Positions 24,275 through 38,440 of a stretch of 64,000 bases of DNA are shown piece by piece (the first letter of the stretch is position 1; every line of letters begins with the position of its first letter). The DNA comes from Aphidius gifuensis (lineage: Eukaryota > Arthropoda > Insecta > Hymenoptera > Braconidae). The notes beneath the pieces were generated by a model that saw only the letters and a program-made list of their open reading frames with translations, did no database searches and had not been told where the DNA came from. The position numbers were made by a program, and so were the translations under genes. The stretch is taken from assembly GCF_014905175.1 (NCBI RefSeq), contig NC_057789.1, positions 27,958,555 to 28,022,554 of the forward strand. Reading direction: 5' to 3'.

Positions 24275-27200
24275 ACAAAAATCATTAAAAAATATAATTT
24301 ACAAATACATGTTTTATTTAAATAATCATAGTTGAAAATAGGTGAGAACTTTATTTTTATACCAAATTAAAATTGCAATAAAGTTTTTGTTTACAAGTAT
24401 GTAAATAAATTTTGTGCTCAACATCGCGGAAATGAAAATGACTGATGTGACACAGTGAGAGTAGATTAAAGATGTTTTCTGGTGTACACATATATACAAG
24501 AATCCAGTGAAAAAATAATGAAAAAATATAAATAAAAAGTATTGGTAGTTTTGTTGTGTGGAAAAGGGTGACATGTGTTTACTAAAAACAAGGAGAGAGA
24601 TTTAATAAAAACCGCATTACACGCGTCAGGTAATTTTCAACGTGTATGTTACAATGCTCTTTTTATTTGTCGACAAACCGTGCGTACAAATAATCACGTA
24701 AAACTATACTGTATAAAAGATAGAACTAAATTTCTATTGGATTTTCACTCAAGCATATATTTTCAATGTTGTTTTGTAAATACAACATTCCTGTAAACAC
24801 ATAGATATTTGTTTATTTTGTATTTTAACTTTTAAATAATTACTTGAGACAAAAAATTAATTTTAACTTTGAATATTTTGTATAATTTTTAACTATAAAT
24901 AAAGGACTTTAACTAAAGTACTTAAGAAAAACTTTAAAATACTTACAAAGTTGGATAAAAGTTTTACAAAATAAAATACAAATATCCATATTTAATATTT
25001 TGTTTTCTAAATAATAATTCAATTTTATAAATAATTTTTTTTTCTAAAAAATTTTGTATTATAAGAAAGTAAAAAAAAAAAATTCAGTGGATTATTCCAT
25101 CTGATAAAAAATGTGACAGACTAAAGTGTTTTCAACTTTCAAAAAAACTTTATCAACTTTTTTTTTTTTTTTTATCTTTTGATTTACAAGAAAAACGTTT
25201 CCTGAGCTTATTTTTTATCCAACAAGTGAGCAACTATATGTACATTGTGAATAAAAATAGTATTATTCTGCGTAAAAATTTTTCAAGTATTTTGAATAAT
25301 AAAAAAAGAAAAAAAAAAAAAAAGTAAAAATGGTTGCCCTGGGCTTTTTTATATATGTATACTTATTGCACATTCATATATTTTATTCAACTTTCTATTG
25401 ACTTTTGAATATATGTAAAAATAAACCAATGCGTCTAGCCATGGTGCAAGTTTCTTAAATCATAAACTTTGAGAATTCGTCAGACACTCATCCTACCAAG
25501 CAGAAAATAAAAAAAAATTGTTTGAAAAAATAAAAAAAAAGCTTGGCATAGCAAGATCATTAGTTTAAAACTTTGAACTAACGAAGATTCTTTGTGTAAA
25601 TTTGTTTCAGTAGCACCAGAGGTTTCCTTGGCCAATAAAAAAAAAAAAAAACAAAAGAAAATTGACTTTTCTAAAAACATTTTATTTTTTGTTTCAAAGT
25701 TTGAATAATTTTTTTTATCTCAACAATAAATTTTATCGATCACCAGTAAATTTTATTTAAATTTCATAAAATTCTCTCTAAAATTTTGCAAAGCTATTAT
25801 TTAATTTTGAAAAAGTGTAAATGACCAAAAAAGGAAAATCATGTAACACACACACAAATAGACTTTTACATAATGCTTGACACAACGAGCCCGAGGATAT
25901 TAAATAAAGAATTTTTTTTTTTTTTCCCCAAGTCAAAATATCCCTTGGGTAAAAGTTGCCATTTCTCTTGATATCAGAGGGGTTGTTCGTTCACTTTCTA
26001 CACAGGGTATATACATTTCCCTTCTTCACCATCTCTTACTGTTCTTTCAAACTTTTTTTTCCTTATATATAGTTGATCTACTCTTCATAAAAATGAATAT
26101 ACACTCAGTATTTGGATACCAACTCCGGATCTTACCATAACCCCATCAAAAACTTGTATTATATGCACTCCCTATTCATACAAAGTTATTTAATATTTGA
26201 TTCTACGCAATATGTACTTATTCTTTTTATTTTTTTATTCTTTTTTTTATATGCCAACAAAATATTGGAGCCCAATAAATTCATTTTTTTTTTTTATGGA
26301 AAAGATAAAAAAGTAAAATCAATTGGCAATTTACATTCAAACTCACAGTGTAATAATTTTTTATTAATATTATAATTTTTAAATAATTTAAAAACAACTG
26401 AGCTTTTATAAATAATTTTTATAATGTTGCTGAATTTTTTTTTAAATGTACAAAAAAATATAAAAAGCTTTTACACAATATTCGTGTCGATTAAACTCTT
26501 AATATTAGTTTTCTTAAAATCTTTGAATACAAATCGTGACTTTCTTCTTGCATATGTATACACCTGCACACATAACAACACATCCAAAAGCCTGTAAAAG
26601 CTATATGGGTGAAGTTACTCTTGTTCCAAGACTTAATCAGTAATGGATGCTTGAATGTGATTTGTGAATCAGGCTAATGCCTTCTCTTGAGGGCTCTGAA
26701 GTTTCTACAGATACATACACTATACACCCATATTTTTTTGACCTTTAAAATGATAAAAGTTTGAAAAAAAAAAGCTTTGTATTATATAGTAAAATTTAGA
26801 AAAAGCTCTGCAACAGTTAATACATTTTTTTCATGTTAATTTACAAAAGAGACAAGTTGATTATAAATTTTTAAATATATATGAGTTTTTATATTTAAAA
26901 AAAAATTATTTATTGTTGGCTAGTGTTTGTCTCATGTGGATTATGTTATATAGTGTTTTAGTATGTTGCATGTGTTTAATTTGAGCGTGTGCTTGTCGAA
27001 GCAAATATATATAAGCATAAATTTTTTGTCTTTTCTCTGTTGACTATGTGTTGAAGGTACACCTTCACTCCCCTTTCTTCCCTCTGTTGGACTCCTACTC
27101 TCTTCGAGTATACACACACCAAGTACTATACTAACCGGTAATTGGCTTGCAGTGCCTTTTACGTTAGGTAAATTGTGTTAATAAATTCCATAGTCATTGT

Positions 27201-28990
27201 ACATTTAGCTTTTGTAATTTACAACACTACACGATAAAGGTGCGATAATTAATTTATATTTTCCCATGCTATTCTAATCGAGCCTATCAGCTTTCTATTT
27301 TTTTAAATTTTTTTCCAGCTTTATTAAGTTTTTTACATCCCTAAAGTATTGAATATTCAATTTCAATTTTTTTTTTTTCAATAACGATTTATTGTCATTA
27401 TCGAATTTTGTTTCTTTTTTAGAATTTTTCATTTTTTTTTTCCATGGATTTTAGTGGTTAACTATTGAAAGATTCAATTTTGAAAAAAAATTATTAAATC
27501 ATTTTTTAAAATTGAGGTATAATGTAAAGGGTTTAATTTTATTTAGTTTTTTTTTTTTTTAGTGTCATTGATTATTGGGTACATCGATATTTTATTAGTA
27601 TTGGATTTGGAAAATATATATGAGACAGGTGTGAAAAACTCTGATATGGTTGTATTAAATTTTTCAAGAGCTTGTGATCGTGTTAAACATGAATTATTGC
27701 TTAAACAAGGTGCACAGTGATAGTGGTACTTGAAGTTTTTTATCATGTGTCTTACTGACAACTGACAACTACCCACCTACTTTGTCATTACTTATAGATT
27801 TTTATTTTTACTCGTTAAATTTTATTCAAGTTACTACAGTTTACACTCAATCATGAAAATTAAATATAAAAAAGAATTTATTCATATATTTTTGTTTCAA
27901 CGTTAATGATCAATTCTTTGTGACATTTTTTTGTTTTCAAAATAATACTATAAAAAACATTTTCAATTCAAATCACAAAACACCCTATCAAGGTTCAAAG
28001 AATTTCAAACCACGTATGTGGGTTTTTTTTTCTATAAAAATAAAAAATAAAACCTGACTGTATATATTTTTTTTTGTCTAAAATGTTTTTGGATGGTTCT
28101 TTTATTTTCCCCTCTGGGCACTCGATAAAAGCTAAATTGAAAAATGTTATCCACAAAGAAAAAATAAAATGAAAAATAAAATGGGCTCTTAGAGGCATTA
28201 GACCACTCAATGCAACACATATCAAATTTCTATGGTTACTTATAAATCCTTGATAAAAAACCTATTTTGAAAAAGAATTTAAAGTTATTTTTAATCAACA
28301 AATAAAAACTCGGTCACTCGGTTATAATAAAAATTATTTTAAATCAAATTTTCCAACAAAACAATATATCCAAGTAAAATTCAAGATCACCATAGATTAC
28401 AAGCACTATATTAATGGTTTAAATAAAAAATCATCCAAGCATATAAATAATAAATATATATTTTTTTTTATTATATAATGAGACACACGTGTCATATTAA
28501 TTAACCGGAAGTGACTCCACCCTGAATATCGATATAAGATGCTTCCGCAAACTTATATATTCTCTATGTGTAACATATTTAACCAAAGACATTTAAACAT
28601 GTGTGGGCAATTGCGTGAGAGGTGAATTATCAACAACGGTATCAGGTGAAATATGACACAAGAATACCCATTACAATAAATAAAAAATTCCTGATGACTT
28701 CAATATGTGGTGTTTTATGTCAGATGGTTTATTTGAAAAATAAAAAATTAAACACATATATAAATAGAGGATTGTAACGGAGTTTTTTAAAAAATTTAAG
28801 GATTTAAATTTTATTTAGTATTTTATGTATTATACAACAATAATTATCATGGTATTTTTTTTTTTTTATTTTAATCTTGGTAGTGAACATAATGCTGACA
28901 GAGTAAAAGAGGCGAAAAAAAAGAATTATGCGGATAAATAAAATGTATAAGAAAAAAATAAATAAAAATAAAAAAAGGGAAGAATCAAGT
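24275..28990. other. AT-rich noncoding DNA, no gene seen
   Basis: No gene is supported. A CAG|GTAATT at about 24620 on the plus strand lacks a pyrimidine tract. Patches with more GC are at 25960-26170, 26620-26720, 27040-27190 and 28490-28680. A near-palindrome TGAAGGT-AC-ACCTTCA sits at 27052-27067. On the minus strand ATG|GTAAGATCC near 26136 resembles a lone 5' splice site without an exon. Confidence 0.65.
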
Positions 28991-28999
28991 AGCTGGATG

Positions 29000-29520
29000 G
29001 TGGTTTCGCGTTAAACCGTAAGAAACGAGCTTCTGAGATGGTCCCGCTGTTCGAAGTTAATAAAGAAATATACAAGGTGACCAAGCCAAGGCATTTAATA
29101 TCAATTTGCTAGTGTACGCTCCCTCGCATCTGAGGCTTGCCTGGACGAAGGGTAAAATTTTCATGGTGTTATAGGGTGTCTTAGCAACGAGGGTAGAAAA
29201 ATAAAAAAAAAGATCTTGATGTGGTCTCAGACACCAGAGTGTAAGGCTTAATGTATATACACATATATAAACTTGACTGGTGTAACATTGAAATGGAGAT
29301 CGAGTGAAAAGGCGAAGAGTATTTTTTTTCTTTTTTTTTTTCGAGTCAGTAACACGATGGACGAGTCCCAGTTGTAAAATAAAAGAAAATGAAGTGAAGG
29401 GTGGTTTTTTTTGTTTTTTGGGTATGCGTGATACAAGATGCGAATAAGGGTGACGTTGGCTTTTCAATGACAAGAAATTCCAAGGTAGATGGAACCGTCC
29501 CTTCGAGATGCTTGGAATGT
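29000..29520. other. GC-elevated island of about 500 bp
   Basis: This segment stands out in base composition and is open over 138 codons on the minus strand (29057-29473). That frame runs through A-tracts and shows no domain. It contains partial inverted repeats such as CCAAGGCA with TGCCTGG (around 29083-29133). I do not recognise a gene; a regulatory or conserved noncoding element is the simplest guess. Confidence 0.25.
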
Positions 29521-31720
29521 ATTCATTTCAAGAACTTTTTCTTATTATATTTTTTTCACTTTTCTTTATTTTGGCAAGAGTTTTATAAAAATAAATAAAA
29601 AAAACCCCTCATAACTATTTTATTTTATTTCAATTTTTTATGAGAATATCGATAAAAAAATATATATAAAATGTAACTGGTCTTTTTTTATTTTATTTAT
29701 TTTCATAATAATTGATTTACCATTTGTAAAAAATTAAAAAAAAAAAGCAAATTTGTAATATTAAAATGTATAGTTTGAATAATAAATGAATATGTAAATT
29801 TAAATATTTTCCATAATATTGAAATTGTAGTTTATGAACGACAAAAAAGAATTTTGAAATTTTAACAAAGAAATATGAAAATTACTGTAGAATACAAGTC
29901 TTTGTACTTGGAACACTTGACTGAACAACAAAACAATCATGTATGTAGAATTTTTACTGAAGTAACATTAGACATGCCTAATATCACTCTATCATTATTT
30001 TTATTTTAGATAATGCAAATGTTCTACCAACTGCATCATCAGTCAACCTTACTTCATTTTAATTTATCCAGGTTCTTCGTGTCTTCATCATCACTTTTGT
30101 CATTTTGTACTCAGCAAGTATATCCCGTCAACTTTTAGAATTCTAAAGACTACTAGTATAAACGTGTCAGACTCAATGTACAACAATATCTGCACTTCGA
30201 GACAAGAATTATATCAAGCATTGAAAATACAAATTTCATGTTCACTCTTGCGCATATATTGTTGATAAGATGTTTACGCATCAATTTTCAAGAATGTAAT
30301 TAAGAAATTTCTGTGTCAATTTACAATCTCAATTTATTTTAAATTAAATTATCAATTTAGAAATAAAAAAAAAAAAAAAAATTTACATAAACTAAAAAAT
30401 ATAATTTTATTTATTCTACTAACAACAAGTAGATAATAAATGTGCTATTTAAAATATTCTTGAGTTTATGTTTATAATCAAATAAATAAAATTGAAAAAA
30501 AAAATATATATAAAAGTACGGTTAACATGATAGTCGTCATGAAATAATTGATTTGCACAAAAATACACGAGGGAAACATTCGCTATGAGAACCTTTACGA
30601 TCTTTCTCATTCTACATTTCTATATATGACTTGGAAATATACCCTTCACGTGTGTGGTTTTACGATCCAAGTGTCGCCATTTTTGTAGCAAAAAAAAAAA
30701 AGAAAAAAAAACATAGGTACTTCAACCACGTACGAGTACGGATATTTCCTATGTTATATATTTTTTTTCTTCTTTCATTTTCTTTTTTATCTTGTTATTT
30801 TTTTATCATACAGTTTTATATATATAAATTTTTTTTCTCCATGGGATTTTCTAAAGACGCATTTACAAGGGTGTGTATAGATGCTGTCGAATGACCTCAC
30901 AAAATGCGTGCAAACGACTCGACTGGCTTTAGATACTTTTACGAGTTTCAATGTTGTTATTACGTAACAGAAAAAAAAAAAAAAGAAAATTACTCTATAC
31001 AGTGTCCTTTTACTTTTGATAGAAATAAAAAAGACATCATAAAAATGTATATTTGATAATCATAAAATATATATAAAGTGAAAAAATTTATGAGATTAAT
31101 TATTAAGTAACTTTTATAGAGAGATTTGTATCACAAGTTACAAGAAAGTTAAAGATTTTAAATAAAGATTTAAAATTTATTATAGCTTCAAGATCATAAT
31201 TATTATATATGAAAATTTTTGAATAAAATTAACATGACTTAAAAATTTAACAACTCAATAGACAATGACTTTGTAATAATATTTTCTTTTGTTTGTTGGT
31301 TGTTCTAGTCGTTATAATAAAATCGATAAAATATCTGATCAAGTCATAGATAATCGATTGAAATATGACATATAATGATTAAAAAAAAAATAACGAAAAT
31401 AAAATAAAACCACAACAACAACTCTTTCGTTTTATCATTATTAAAAAACTGCCTGTCAAAAATATTTATCAAATAAACAGACAGTTGAATGAAAAATGAA
31501 AATATAAAATAGCTCAATTATTTATTTAATTATTCAGAAAAGTCGCAGTGAAAAATGAAGATGGCTGTAAAACTAATAAACTAAAAAATATAATATTTAT
31601 TTTCTTTTAAATACCCCAAGGATATATATTTTTTGTTGAGCTTATTAATTTTAATTTGCAATATATTGTATGCAAAAAAATTGAGGATTTTCTTCATTGG
31701 GCAAGTAAAGTTATCAGTCA

Positions 31721-31771
31721 CCGGAAGTTAGGGTTCGATGGTAGTCTTTTGCATGCCCCAAGAACTTCCGG
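31721..31771. other. 9-bp perfect hairpin in a GC-richer patch
   Basis: CCGGAAGTT (31721-31729) and AACTTCCGG (31763-31771) are exact inverted complements, and GGG (31731-31733) can pair with CCC within 31756-31759. Each arm carries the ETS-type core CCGGAAGT, so it could equally be an inverted pair of ETS sites. Confidence 0.3.
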
Positions 31772-33032
31772 CTAGTTCACTATATATTAGGGTCTTGTGA
31801 AAATCTTTTGTTAGACTTAGTAATATATATATATAGATATAGATACAACAGTTACTATATTACTATCTCTCTATATTTGAGCATAATGAGATCCTGACTC
31901 TGACAATTCTCTGACCATCTAGGCATACTCTCTTGTCTTTCTATTGTTCGTGGCTTGATGATTTGATTCATTAACAATGAATGACACATCTAAATTTACC
32001 CACAATCATCCTCCATTATATAACTATTTGGCCTAAATATTAATACAAGTCACTGTACAATTTAATATCACGAAAAAAAAAAAATCATATTAATAGATAA
32101 ATGAAAATAATTTCATCAGATATTTAGCTAGAGGTAATAAATAATCCATGTAAATTATATATAAACAATCAAAATATTAATCTATATACAATTTCAACTG
32201 ATATAAATATTTTTGTGCATTAATTAACAGTTTGTTAATTAGTACTGAATTTAATAGCCGGATATGTATATACAAAGTTTATAATTTACAAATGACTAAC
32301 AGACGTTTACGTTGTTTCCGCCAGAAATATATATGGAAACAAATAGACAGTGAACAAATAATTGCAATTACAAATGAACTATGAATTAAATTTTTTTCTA
32401 TTTTTGTTAAAACAGAAAATTAATTAATATAAAATAAAATATAATAATAATTAAATGAAATAAATAATTTTATTATTGAATGTAAAAAACACTTGGCATT
32501 TAATCAAAAATACTAAATACATATTTATGATTTTTTTTATTTCGAAAATTGTCTTTATACCGTAATAATAATTATTATAATAAAAAAAATTATTGACGTA
32601 TAAAAAGAAAAAACTATTACTATATAATAGTGATGTTAAATTTACATTTAACATGCCTAAGGGTTAATATAAAGTTATGTTCCTTAACAACACGAGATAA
32701 ATATAAATAAATAAAAAATAAAAAACAAGAAAAATAACAAACCAAAGGCGTTCCAATAAAAATATGAATTTCGATAGAGATATATATATGAAAAAAAAAA
32801 AAAAAAAAAAGACAACTATTGTACTCGAGGGAATAAAAACCGGAAGTATGAAAAGTTTGAAATCTATGATGACTTTGTATAATAAAACAATTGAATACCG
32901 CACGAACGACCACGAGGGTGAAAATATCGTCTCAATAGTGTTTCTTTTATTTTTTATTATTATCATTTTTTTATTTTTTTTATTTTTTCTTCTTTATAAT
33001 ATTGCTTTTGTGTGTATTCCATTCGTCTGACG

Positions 33033-33048
33033 ATATATATATATATAT
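33033..33048. repeat. (AT)8 microsatellite
   Basis: Eight perfect AT units flanked by CG and TGTCG. Confidence 0.8.
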
Positions 33049-33314
33049 TGTCGTCAATTATTTGCCCTTGCAGTCTTCTGGAAACTTATACACCCTACTT
33101 TAGTCGATACAAAAAGTAAATCGAGACGGAAACTATATAAAATCATCCCTCTTTATTTTTTCTTCATATATATACGCACATTTTACCTTCTCAGTTTTTC
33201 TGCACTGTGTACTTACTCTTTTTATTTATTTATTTTTTTATCTTTTTCACTTTCTTGCAAGTCTCTTGCTGTCCCCTTCTTCCGGCCTAGAGAAGTATTA
33301 TCCTCGAAACGTGC

Positions 33315-33373
33315 TTGGCTTCAGGGCAATAACAGCAAATTCAACAGTGGCAATCGAACTTGCCCGAAGCTAA
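33315..33373. other. 14-bp hairpin with one bulge, pre-miRNA-like size
   Basis: TTGGCTTC-A-GGGCAA (33315-33329) pairs with TTGCCCGAAGCTAA (33360-33373), with one bulged A and one G-U pair. The loop is 30 nt. Total length of 59 nt is in the range of an insect microRNA precursor, but pairing stops after 14 bp and I recognise no known mature sequence. Confidence 0.3.
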
Positions 33374-34542
33374 TATCTGAACTTTATGAGAACATACTGA
33401 AGCAAAATTTGTTTCATCTGTTATATATTTAATTATGTTTGTTATTATAGATATATATTTAATTGAAAATTCATTCACAAAATATATATAATAACATGTA
33501 CTAGCAAAAAGAAAAATAATATAAATTTAAATAATATTAAAATATATTATTTAGCTTTCAGTATTTAAAATGGACTAATTTTTTTCCTTCATTTATTTTT
33601 GCTTATTAAATTATTAAATGAGAAATTATGGAAAACCTTTTGTGATGAGTCTCTAATATAATAATGAAAGATAGAAATTGATTAAAAATTCTTGAGTACA
33701 ATAAAAATTCTGATGAGTTTTTTAATCGGTGAAACGATTAATCATTGATAATTGTTCTTGTATATTTTTATTTTTGTTTTATTTCAAGATTTCTTTTGTA
33801 TATTTAATTTTCTTTTTCAATTAATTTTTTTTTTCTTCATTTTCAAAAAAAACCAGAAGTATATTCATTAACGTTATGTTCTCAAGCTTCTAAATTATTC
33901 TACCGTTGAATTTTATTTCAATTATTAGAAGCAAGAAAATCTTAATTGCAAGTTGCACTCAATGTCGTATCGTTCCACTTGCTTTAACATCAATGTCGTC
34001 ATTGTAGTTACAACTGAAATGTCTCATTTCCGGTTAAATAAAGTAAAGAAAAAAATATATATACAAGAAATAAGGTACTTGAAAAAAAATAGAATCAATT
34101 CAATGAAAATGTAAGTTAAAGAGATAGATAAAAAAAAATAAAAATAAATTAAATTAAATGAATAAAAAAATGTGTGAGGTCTTCGGCATTTATACGACAT
34201 GTTATTTGATTGTGTGTCATTGAATAAATTTTGTGAAAAATCCGATTGCATTGATGACTGACAAAGGAAATATACAACAAGATGAAAATTTATGATAAAT
34301 CACGTGGAAAAATGCTGCTTCGACGATTCGTCAATTTCAAAGGCACTCGTTTCAAAAAAAAAAGTGAACATTAAAAAAAAAAAAAATAAATAAATGCTAT
34401 AAAATTTGAAACCATTTTAGCAGAATATCTCGTAATGTTGACCACAGAAAAACCACTTATTTTATTTGACAAAATAAAAATAAATAAAAAATAATAAAAA
34501 TAAATAAATAAAAGTATTGTTGAATGGAATTGAAGCTTTTCA

Positions 34543-34556
34543 ATATATATATATAT
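34543..34556. repeat. (AT)7 microsatellite
   Basis: Seven perfect AT units in AT-rich DNA. Confidence 0.75.
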
Positions 34557-35194
34557 AATGCGATTGAAAAATTTACGGTAAAACATGAATCAAGTACAGG
34601 TTTTTTTTATTATTTATTTATTTTTTTGCAAACGGATAAAGTATAAAAAAAATAAACAGTAAAAAAAAGTAAGAAAATTATTTGAAAAAAAAAATATATT
34701 TTATTTTTCTGTGATGTCTCAACTATATAAAAAATCATATTAAATTTGAAGAAATTAATAGGAAAAAAAAAAAAAAAAACATTATTCACAAAGTAAAAGA
34801 GAAAATATCAATTGCAATATTGACGGATAAATGATGAGATAAATAAATAAATAAAAGATGTACTTGAAACAAACGTATTTCGATATTTTATTTATTTATT
34901 TTTTCACTATCTCTAGTTGTATATTTATATATAGTAAAAACCGCATTGAAATAATAATAATTGTGCAACAGAAAAACAAGAAAATAAAAACAAAATTAAT
35001 AAATAATTATCACGTGTATTGTTGAATCATGAATAAAGCCACAATTTTATAACAAAAAAAATAATAAAAATTAAAGCTCTAAATTATTTAGAATATAGAC
35101 AGACTCGTGATGTTATTCCGAAAAAGATAAACAATATAAGCATGTTTCACGATGAGAAATATCATGCTAGAGTTACAAATTTACCAACAAAACA

Positions 35195-35208
35195 TGTGTG
35201 TGTGTGTG
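35195..35208. repeat. (TG)7 microsatellite
   Basis: Seven perfect TG units. Confidence 0.8.
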
Positions 35209-35559
35209 TCTATGCTAGATGTGGAAGCGCTAATGGCCGATAAGATTTTATCGGCTGTCACTGGTTTACCGCATGTATCTCTGCGTCACCATTATACACA
35301 CAAAACTCCCGAGCTCTCGTTTCTTTCCGCTTTTGTAATCGGACATTGGATTTTTTACATTAAATAAAAAATTTAGCTTTTTTTATTATTTCATTTTGTG
35401 TACTTATATATATGGTATTACTTGTTCTATCTTTTATTTACAAACACAGGTAAATTGCACTACATTTTATGTATATAATGGTGAATTTATATTATGGTTA
35501 CCTATTGGTATACATTAATTTTTTTTTCATATATACAGTATACATGTGTTTTATCAAAT

Positions 35560-35720
35560 AGGGTTTCCAAGTGTTTTTAGAATCCCAACTGGGTGTACAT
35601 ACAACCACTGTGGGGGTCGCGCGATCGCAACTCCCCAGGGCGCATTAATAATTTATATCGAGACTGCACAGATATGCCAACGTAACAACCACGATCTTTT
35701 TGCAAAATCGTGATCGCTGA
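35560..35720. promoter_or_regulatory. GC-rich island with compact hairpin, candidate regulatory element
   Basis: This is one of the sharpest GC peaks in the window. TGGGGGT-c-GCG (35611-35621) folds on CGC-a-AC-t-CCCCA (35626-35637) around a CGAT loop, and includes the palindrome GCGATCGC. A second imperfect palindrome, CACGAT...ATCGTG (35690-35712), follows. No start site or exon is visible. Confidence 0.25.
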
Positions 35721-38099
35721 TTGAATCGCGAAGTTTTAATAAATAAATAAAATACAAGTTGAGTGAAAAAAAAAATATCAAGCCAAACAAAAATTATAAT
35801 AAACAAAAAAAGAAAATAACTAAATAAAATTATATATAAATTAATTTTTAAATTAAAAAAAAAAAACCGTGACTTATAAAGTTTACTAATTAATTAATTA
35901 ATTTTCTATTTACATTATCATATTTAAATATAATAATTTGCAAACAAAAGATAACGAGGAACAAAACAATAAAAAAATAAATTAAACATGATTTACAATG
36001 TGAAATTTATTCATTTATTATGATTGACAATATAAAATTTTAATTTAATAAAATTCTAAATGATAATGTATTTATAATTAATACTTTAAAATAAAATTGA
36101 CGTAAACTGATTTAATTATAAAATTGAGGTTGATATATAAACAGTCAAAAGTTCATTAGCCACATTCATATATATAAATATTTTAAAAAAAGACTTGTAT
36201 GTGATCCCCCTATAGTCGTGAGTAATCACGAGGTAGTAATTTTCAATATTTTTCTAGCATTAGTGACGGCTATGTGAGCCCGCTATATTCCGAGAATGCG
36301 CAATAGTGATTATTGGAATCGTGAAGGCCTAGCAGCTCCATCATTTTTTTTTTTTTCTTTGTTTTGTATTGTACCCTCTTTTGGACTTGCCATTTACGTT
36401 AATTCTAAGCCTCATTTTATCCCTCGTTTTTTCCTCTCATCCCTCAATGAATACACCCCACATCAACAACATTTTCCCTCCGGGGTGAGAAAAGTAAGGT
36501 TATAACCCATATAAACCCCATGCCATCAAACGATTTCTCGATATAATTAGTTTCAACTCTGCTATATATATATTTCATAGAGTATATATACAACTTTTGT
36601 TAATAAAATGTTAGCAACACTGTGATACACCCGGCTGCTTTTGTATAAGCTTCATCGAAACATTTAAAAGCCTCAAATTCAATTACAATTGTTACATAGC
36701 CACAGGCAAAATTAATATCTTTAATATACAAAAATACTTCTACTTGTTTTAACAAAAAAAAAAAGACTAAATAATTGTTGATATTTTTTATTTTTTTTTA
36801 AACAATAAAAATCGTTATACACGATGATAAATAAAAATAAATACTCGTCGGACATTATGGTTATTGTGATGGAGAGTATAATGTTGTCTATATATATAAA
36901 TTCAGAAAAAATATATAAATGCAATTGTACTCAAATTCAATGTACGTGTGTATAAGCAAAGCATTAACAATAACAACTACCACTTTGCAGTATATTTAAT
37001 GCACAGGAAAATCAACACTAGGAAAATTTTTTACTGGATAATAGCAATTGAAAAAAGAAAATAAAAAATTATGATGCTTTTTCTTTTTCATACATACAAA
37101 CAAAATTATTTATCCAAATATACCAAGTTTTATTTAATTATTTTTCTAAGGTTTTTTTTTGTATTACCATTAATTATCTTTGTAATGATTTTTCATTTAT
37201 TTATTATAAAGTTATAAAGAAAATATACTAATCACAACGTTTAAAAAATAGAGTGACTAAAAGATTGTATAGTATAATGTTTAAGTACATGTTTAAATTA
37301 ACGCAAAATGTGTTGGTTATAACGGTGGTCAAAAAAAAAAAAAAAAAATTATACAGCGGATAGGAGGTTTAAAAAAAAAGAATGAAAAATTAGAGCCAGT
37401 TGCAAAAGCGACGTGATAGCGTGTCACATGATTTGCAGAGACTTTTATTGTCGGTGAGATCTCGACGCTTGATAAATTCCTAGTGTAACTGTTCAGTTGC
37501 TGAAAATCGATAAATCGCATCTAGCAGATCAAAAATAAAAAAAAAATGAAATAAAAGAATTGCCTTCAAGTGTATGAATCTATATGAATGCAGGTCAGCA
37601 TATTCATGATTATTTTATTTTATTAGACAGTTTGTATTTACATCAAATCGAGATGAAAAAAAAATAAAAAAATAATAGATTAACAGAAAAAAATAAAGTG
37701 AAATTGTTCATTATTACTTGTGAACACGTAAAGGCTTGTACATTTTAAAGCTTCGCACCGATTATTTGGACTTATCAATGTATAAAATCGAGATTTATCA
37801 TTTTACTATTGTTATAAATTTTTTTTTTAAATAATAATAAAGTAAAATAAATTCTACAGCTTTGAATGTGTTTGTTAAATTAACTATCTGTGCGGAAATA
37901 TAAAGTTTATTTGATTTTTTTTTATCTATCATTCAGCTTAAAATAAATAAAATATTTTTTATTTTTTCACAAACTGACACAGGTGTAAATGATTAACAGT
38001 TGATGTTTAAAAATATAACTTAGTTTACTTTTTTTGTATTCAATTTAAATATTAAAAAAAAAATAGCGATATATATTTTTTGAATTTTTGAATTAATGC
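35721..38099. other. AT-rich noncoding DNA, no gene seen
   Basis: No gene is supported. GC-richer patches are at 36200-36500 and 37380-37520, the latter with GAGATCTC and AACTG-tt-CAGTT palindromes. Confidence 0.65.
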
Positions 38100-38440
38100 T
38101 GTTTGGTGTCAAAGGAGCATAAGGGTTAATCAAACTCAAAAATATCTACAGTCTGTGTTATGTTCACTAGCACGTGTGTGTGATCTCATGGATCGTTGAA
38201 TTTTACGAATTGCTAAAGCCCACGCGACGAGAAACATCCGTTGAAATTTCAGTAAATTTTAGTCTACCTTGTGGGATGAGAGGGTGATGAAAAAGGTGAT
38301 GGCAAGGGTGGTTTGCTATTGTCAGCATGCGGGAAATGAGAGACAGGGTGAAAGTGGTCACACGCGGTTACTGTCGTTTGATACACCAATGTTCAGGATA
38401 AATGTGTGATGTGATGTGAGGTATGAGGTACACACAGACA
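38100..38440. other. GC-elevated, purine-rich island
   Basis: From about 38260 the plus strand is rich in G and A (GGGATGAGAGGGTGATG and similar), followed by a loose GTGAT repeat near 38405-38425. A 10-bp palindrome TGAAATTTCA lies near 38243. No coding potential is recognised. Confidence 0.25.

Larger units (their letters stand above)
29521..35560. other. AT-rich noncoding DNA, no gene seen
   Basis: No gene is supported. GC-richer patches include 30540-30740, 31690-31780, 33270-33380 and 35220-35340. Short repeats and two hairpins are listed separately. Confidence 0.65.

Noticed and set aside
35430..35458. Plus-strand CACAG|GTAAAT after a pyrimidine-rich run.
   Set aside because: The donor is moderate and there is no strong downstream 5' splice site. 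It is also on the strand opposite to the two strong recursive sites.
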